64,000 nucleotides of DNA from Pomphorhynchus laevis (lineage: Eukaryota; Acanthocephala; Palaeacanthocephala; Echinorhynchida; Pomphorhynchidae), in contig WNNJ02003493.1 of the NCBI GenBank assembly GCA_012934845.2, positions 62,001-126,000 of the forward strand. Reading direction: 5' to 3'. The notes beneath the pieces were generated by a model. The model did not search any database. It was not told the origin of the DNA and saw only the letters and a program-made list of their open reading frames with translations. Positions within the stretch are counted from its first letter, which is position 1. Every line of letters starts with the position of its first letter. A program made the position numbers and the translations under genes. This document shows, piece by piece, positions 59,877 through 64,000 of this stretch.

Positions 59877-62709
59877 ATAATTAATAATAATATTTCTTTT
59901 TCTTAGCCTTGATCTCGTTTTGCGGGTCCGCTTGCCACGTTTGCTGGTGTGAAAATCCTCTATCCGCTGCGTCTTCGGGTGTGAGTCCGACAATTTTCAT
60001 TTAATTCAGTAGGGTATCCATCCATCTTTTCTGTTGCCTTCTTCTTGGTCTCTTTCCGTCGACCTCGATTTGAAGTGGTGCCTGCTCCAGTGTACTCACT
60101 TCTGCCCTCAGTACATGTCCATACCATCTTAGCCTTGATTCTCTAGGTTTGTCTGCTATGGGTGCTACACCAAATCGCTTGCACATGTCTTCGTTACGAA
60201 TATGGTCTTGGCGAGATTTTACTGCGATAGTCTAGCATTTTCGTTTCCATACATCCAAGCTTACGTTCTGCTTCTGCTGTCATTGCCCAGCACTTAGCAC
60301 CGTACATTGCTACAGGCCGTATCACGTTTCTGTAGAACTTCGATTTGAGTATGTATGGCATACGTTTGTCGCACAAGACTCAAGTGGATGCTCTCCATTT
60401 TGTCCAGCTAGCTTTGATGCGAGTGGTGACGTCTTTTACCCTTCTTTCTGTGATGGCGATGACTGATCCCAGATATTTGAACACATTTGTCTTTGACAGA
60501 GGCACGCCATGGACTGATATGCTTACAACTTCATTCTGGTTCGTCGTCATATACTCTGTTTTTGCTGTGTTCAGTTTCAACCCAAACTGTGCTAGGCGAT
60601 CATGTCATTTCTGTACTTGCTACTCGAGGTCATGTTTGTCCTTATATACCATAATAACATCGTTGGCATATATGATGATCCATTGTGCTTGTCTTTGCAG
60701 GTCTTTCGTAATCACGTCCATAAATATGACGAATAGTAATGGGGAGAGTGCAAATCTTGGTGCACACTGACGGATACTGGGAATTCTCTGGATTTTCCCG
60801 TTGATGTTAGCACACTGCTCGTAGTTTCTGCGCACAGCATCTTCACCCATTCGATCAATTCATCCAGTACTTCTCTGCATCTCAGGGCGTACCATAAGAG
60901 CTCATGAGAGACTTTGTCGAACGCCCTCTCAAGGTCCAGAAAAGCTACATGGAGGGGCTGCTTCTTCTCTCTGTGCTTTTCAAGGAGTAGTCTGGCTAAG
61001 AGTATTTCATCGATGGCTCCACAGTTGAGCACAAAGCCTGCCAAGTTCACAGTTAGTTTGATCGTGTCACGAATTCTCTTGTTGAGCACTCTCTAAGATC
61101 CTCAAGGTGTAGCTGAGAAGATGGATTAGCCGGTAGTTTTGGAAATCTGCTTGGCTTCCTTTCTGCTTCCAGATTTGTATAGTTGAGCTTCGACTCCTAT
61201 CTTCTGGCACCTCCTTTGCGCCAACAATCTTCTGGAGAAGCTTCGTTAGCCATGGTGCCCACTCATCCTGATTATTTTTCCAAGAAGTTGATTTTCTTTT
61301 TATCGGGAAGTCCGCTGACGCATCATCGGGTCCGTTGGCTTTATCCTGCTTCATCTTCATTATTGCCTCACTGACCTCTGCCTCGGTGATTGGCTCAACT
61401 TGTGTGTGGTTTGGAGTCCCTTCTGGTATTGGTGGGTGTTCGAAGTCTTCCGTAGAGATAGCTTTGAAATATCTTATCCATCTCTCCAGTACGTCTTGTA
61501 AGCGTATTAGGAGTTTTCGCTTATCACTGATACCATGGAACTTATCGATGTCTGCTGCCTTATTCCGTCCTGCACGGGCTAGTCGGTACACGCCTATTTC
61601 TCCTTGTCGAGTGTCGAGCTTTTGGTAGAGATTATCTAGGTGATTGCTCTTAGCAAAAGCAACTTGTTTCCTTTTTTCGCTCGGTGGTACTCATCCTTGT
61701 TCTCCTGCGTTTGTGCTATCTGGAAAGCCTTGTAGTAATTTTTCTTTGCCGTCGCCGCGTATTTGACATCTTCTGTACAGAACCAAGTTTCTTTGTCGAT
61801 GTATTGTTGACATGGCTTGGTGGACCCGAGTATCCGCTTTGCTGCTAGGTGGATCGTGCAGCGCAACGCGGTTCAGGTGTCTTGAACTCCATGTTCGCTA
61901 AGCAGTCTTATCTAGGCCAGTTTTGCCTTTTTCCAAATTTGTCTACTTCTCTCAGTTTCCACCACTTGATTCGGCTTGTCTTCGTTTGTTCTGGCCTCGT
62001 TTTACGAGGGACTTAAAGTTTCAGGTCTCATATCAGTGGTTTGTGTTGAGTCGCTGTGGTCTCGGATAGGATGACTTTTGTGTCGAGCACCGTCTTCTTG
62101 TGCTTTCGCCTCACTAGGACGAAATCAATTTGCGACTTCTTGGCTTGTGTGCCCGTTCCATGGTAGTACTTGTACAGGTGGCTCGCCCTTTTTGTGAAAT
62201 TGGTGTTGGTGATGGTGAGGTTGTGCGTAGTTGCAAACTCTAGAAGTTGTTCCCCTTCTGCGTTTGGTTCTTTTTCCCTTTTAGGTCAGCTGCAATCTCT
62301 CGATATTTAGCCGTCAGTGTTCCTACGATGAGCGTCGCCACTTGTATGCATGTTTGGACAAGATTACTTGCTTACCGGCGGCATCCTTACTTCGGAAACT
62401 CTCGCTTAATTGTAGAACAGACCGGGCCTTGTCTGAGCGCCTATCCTAGTGAATTTTTCTAACAATCTGTATGGCACCTACTGAACGCGTCGTCTACAGA
62501 GGACGCCTTAGTATTTGAAGGGTCATTTTAGTTGTACTTTCTCATGGTTTATGGTTTTGACAGTTGTTGCCCTGACCAGCTACCACATGCCTGTCGTCAG
62601 TAAGGTCCGCGTTTGGTTCACGCTCCAATAATGGAAACACTATCTAGTAGCACATCGACGAGGAACAGATCGCATCACCATTGATAATAATAATTAATAA
62701 TAATATTTC
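59877..62709 (-). mobile_element. Nematode-like RTE LINE with 20-bp target-site duplication
   Basis: ATAATTAATAATAATATTTC occurs exactly at 59877-59896 and 62690-62709. Between them the - strand reads VATLIVGTLTAKYREIAADL (endonuclease start), FATTHNLTITNTNFTKRASH, IDFVLVRRKHKKTVLDTKVI, KETWFCTEDVKYAATAKKNY, IYRLARA-like start (MYRLARAGRNKAADIDKFHG), AEVSEAIMKMKQDKANGPDD, LHVAFLDLERAFDKVSHELL, a YAND box (60659-60670, normally YADD), KTNVFKYLGSVIA, NVIRPVAMYGAKCW, and RFGVAPIADKPRESRLRWYG with DGKRPRRRQQKRWMD. Most of the endonuclease core is deleted. The 3' end is A-rich (AAGAAAAA next to 59897). This closely matches RTE proteins widespread in nematodes. Confidence 0.92.
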
Positions 62710-62721
62710 AATCTTTTTTAG

Positions 62722-62790
62722 GACATGTCATGACATTTTTGATTCAATCCGAAGACGATTTGATACAAATAAAGTTACTATTGAATTTAA
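62722..62790 (+). CDS. Exon-like stretch, host gene unknown
   Basis: A strong acceptor (atcttttttag) and a consensus donor (gtaagt) flank 69 bp that are open in two frames: TCHDIFDSIRRRFDTNKVTI in one, and HVMTFLIQSEDDLIQIKLLL in another. No partner exon is identified. The RTE insertion ends only 12 bp before it, which places the insertion in the presumed intron's 3' end. Confidence 0.35.
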
Positions 62791-62794
62791 GTAA

Positions 62795-63060
62795 GTATTT
62801 TTTGTTGATCACATATATGTTTTTTATATGTAATAATGTTTTTCTAATCAGATAACTAAGTCTACGTATTTTATACGAAATAAATAAAATAAATATTAAT
62901 GAAGAGGGATTTTTAAATAACTGTGCTTCTCGGCATGAGACAGAACAACAAACACATAATCCTTAAAAAGCCGTTTCCGGTATTCGCACATTATAGGTGA
63001 ATACTGGAATCATTTTTGTAGTCTTTTATTGTTTGGAGCGACAGCTGAGATAAGTGAGGA
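62795..63060. other. AT-rich DNA with a PLE terminal motif
   Basis: A reverse-strand copy of the PLE end (ATCAGATAACTAAGTCTACG) lies at 62847-62866, followed by a short AT tail. Nothing else is recognised. Confidence 0.5.
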
Positions 63061-63560
63061 CAGACAAAGGCGTGATAAATAGAGAAGTATGAAGTCTCTA
63101 ACAAAAAATGACAAATGCAGGATTCAGAACGAGTGTACAGTGGCATCATCTTTACCCTTTATTTGTCAGAATACCCGTGAACTTACACAAGCGGGCGCTT
63201 ATCATAACAAGGAGAGCGCCATTACGACTGAGTTAATACTTGAAAATGTAGCAACTCTCGATACAAACTAGCTTTCTTAGCTTCTCAACTAGCCACATGC
63301 GTGTGAGAAATCTAGGAGTAAATAACAGATTTAAACAATGACCCAATGTAACGGAAAGGGGTCAAGCTTTGAAAGAAGAAAAACGGCATCTCAGTGAAAT
63401 GCCTACTATGCGCTTGATAAAACGATACTTGCAGCTATCGATTTGCTCAAAATTGGACACCGTTTAATCGTGTTTAAATACTACTAAAGCATACTGGATT
63501 GTGGGCAAACATATCACATCTAAGTATTGAAGCCACCTTTAAAAGATAACTTACACATGC
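63060..63560 (-). mobile_element. LINE with Cys-rich C-terminus, thumb fragment (copy 3)
   Basis: The - strand at about 63350-63520 reads FKHD, then TVSNFEQIDSCKYRFIKRIV and GISLRC. This aligns with the thumb of copy 1 (SPFNFQQLDKCQWRFVKRIV then QVSPKC). Sequence on either side fits poorly, so the limits are approximate. Confidence 0.6.
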
Positions 63561-63699
63561 AAGAATCTTAGGCAGAAAGTGTGGAAATTTTTGTTGCACA
63601 TTATATATTATTTTTCGCACATTTATTAATTCTTATTTATCATTATTTTTGCACATTACTTTTTTTAATAAATAAAAAGAAATATTTTATTTTCAAGAT

Positions 63700-64000
63700 T
63701 TTAAATAACTTAAATTTATATACTAAGAATTATATTATTTATAGATGAAATTTAAAATAAACGTCATTTTTATGAATTGACTAATAAATAACATACGATG
63801 TATCAGAATAAGGATTAGAGGTCAGAGCCAAATACAGTATTTAGCTCTAATTACACTATTTAGCTATAATTAATATAATTATAAAATAAACAAAACATAA
63901 TAATGCTAAATCAAAATTTAATAATTAAATAATAAAATTAATAATTGTTTTTAGATTTTCTATAATTTAAATCAAGTTAAAAAAATGAAATTTAAAATAA
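63700..64000 (-). mobile_element. Penelope-like tail at window edge
   Basis: The reverse complement of the PLE tail is visible: 'aaataaacgtcatttttatgaattgac' and 'gtatcagaataaggattagaggtca' (63750-63825), then a break, and 'gctaaatcaaaatttaataattaaa ... gattttctataatttaaatcaagtt' (63903-63985). Two tail segments are joined, and the element continues past the window. Confidence 0.78.

Noticed and set aside
60345-61628. Forward-strand frames of 60-141 codons
   Set aside because: They are antisense shadows of the reverse-strand RTE protein, whose motifs are clear.
62722-62790. WNK/OSR1-type or other named domain in the exon-like stretch
   Set aside because: Two frames are open and neither gives a convincing family match, so no function is assigned.

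Overview
The window is AT-rich DNA from a metazoan, almost certainly an invertebrate. It holds a few intron-bearing host genes buried in decayed retroelements. The standard genetic code fits every frame read here. Two introns of 42 and 47 nt and an RTE element resembling those of nematodes make a nematode or other compact-intron invertebrate plausible, but the species cannot be fixed from the sequence.

Host genes. A six-exon gene on the + strand, homologous to human C9orf78 / fission yeast tls1 (a spliceosome-associated protein), runs from 2021 to 29255. Its exons join in phase into a 261-codon frame. Two introns are tiny, while the other three have grown to about 5.8, 8.6 and 11.9 kb by retroelement insertion. 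On the - strand at 30593-30910 is a small mitochondrial membrane protein of the CCSMST1/UQCC4 type. At 39644-40012 is a POP7/Rpp20 homologue (RNase P/MRP subunit). A broken calreticulin copy lies antisense in the first intron of the C9orf78-like gene (2516-3530). Further decayed coding-like segments without a recognised family lie at 19.8-20.2, 29.4-30.4 and 59.2-59.6 kb, and an exon-like stretch lies at 62722-62790.

Retroelements fill most of the rest. (1) An L2/CR1-type LINE family occurs in at least eight copies, with an APE endonuclease and RT and a 3' end carrying a small hairpin. (2) Penelope-like elements (PLEs) form clusters at 12.9-16.3, 25.6-28.9, 53.6-55.6 and 63.7-64.0 kb, recognised by an RT with LYTN and YIDD motifs, a conserved structured block and a recurrent terminal motif. 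(3) A reverse-transcriptase family with a C-terminal Cys/His cluster and a nuclease-like domain occurs at 8.3-10.5, 32.4-34.9 and 35.6 kb. (4) A LINE family with a C-terminal Cys-rich motif occurs at 17.2-19.6, 22.7-24.2 and 63.1-63.6 kb. (5) A Rex3-like RTE lies at 44.3-46.9 kb. (6) A nematode-like RTE with an exact 20-bp target-site duplication lies at 59.9-62.7 kb. (7) CR1-like fragments lie at 0.5, 50.0-51.1 and 53.8-54.1 kb.

Elements are nested to three levels (L2 > PLE > CR1 at 53.2-56.8 kb). All LINE and PLE copies look dead. Scattered through them are many perfect, short-loop inverted repeats, some chained end to end, which look like products of template switching. No rRNA, convincing tRNA or CRISPR array was seen.
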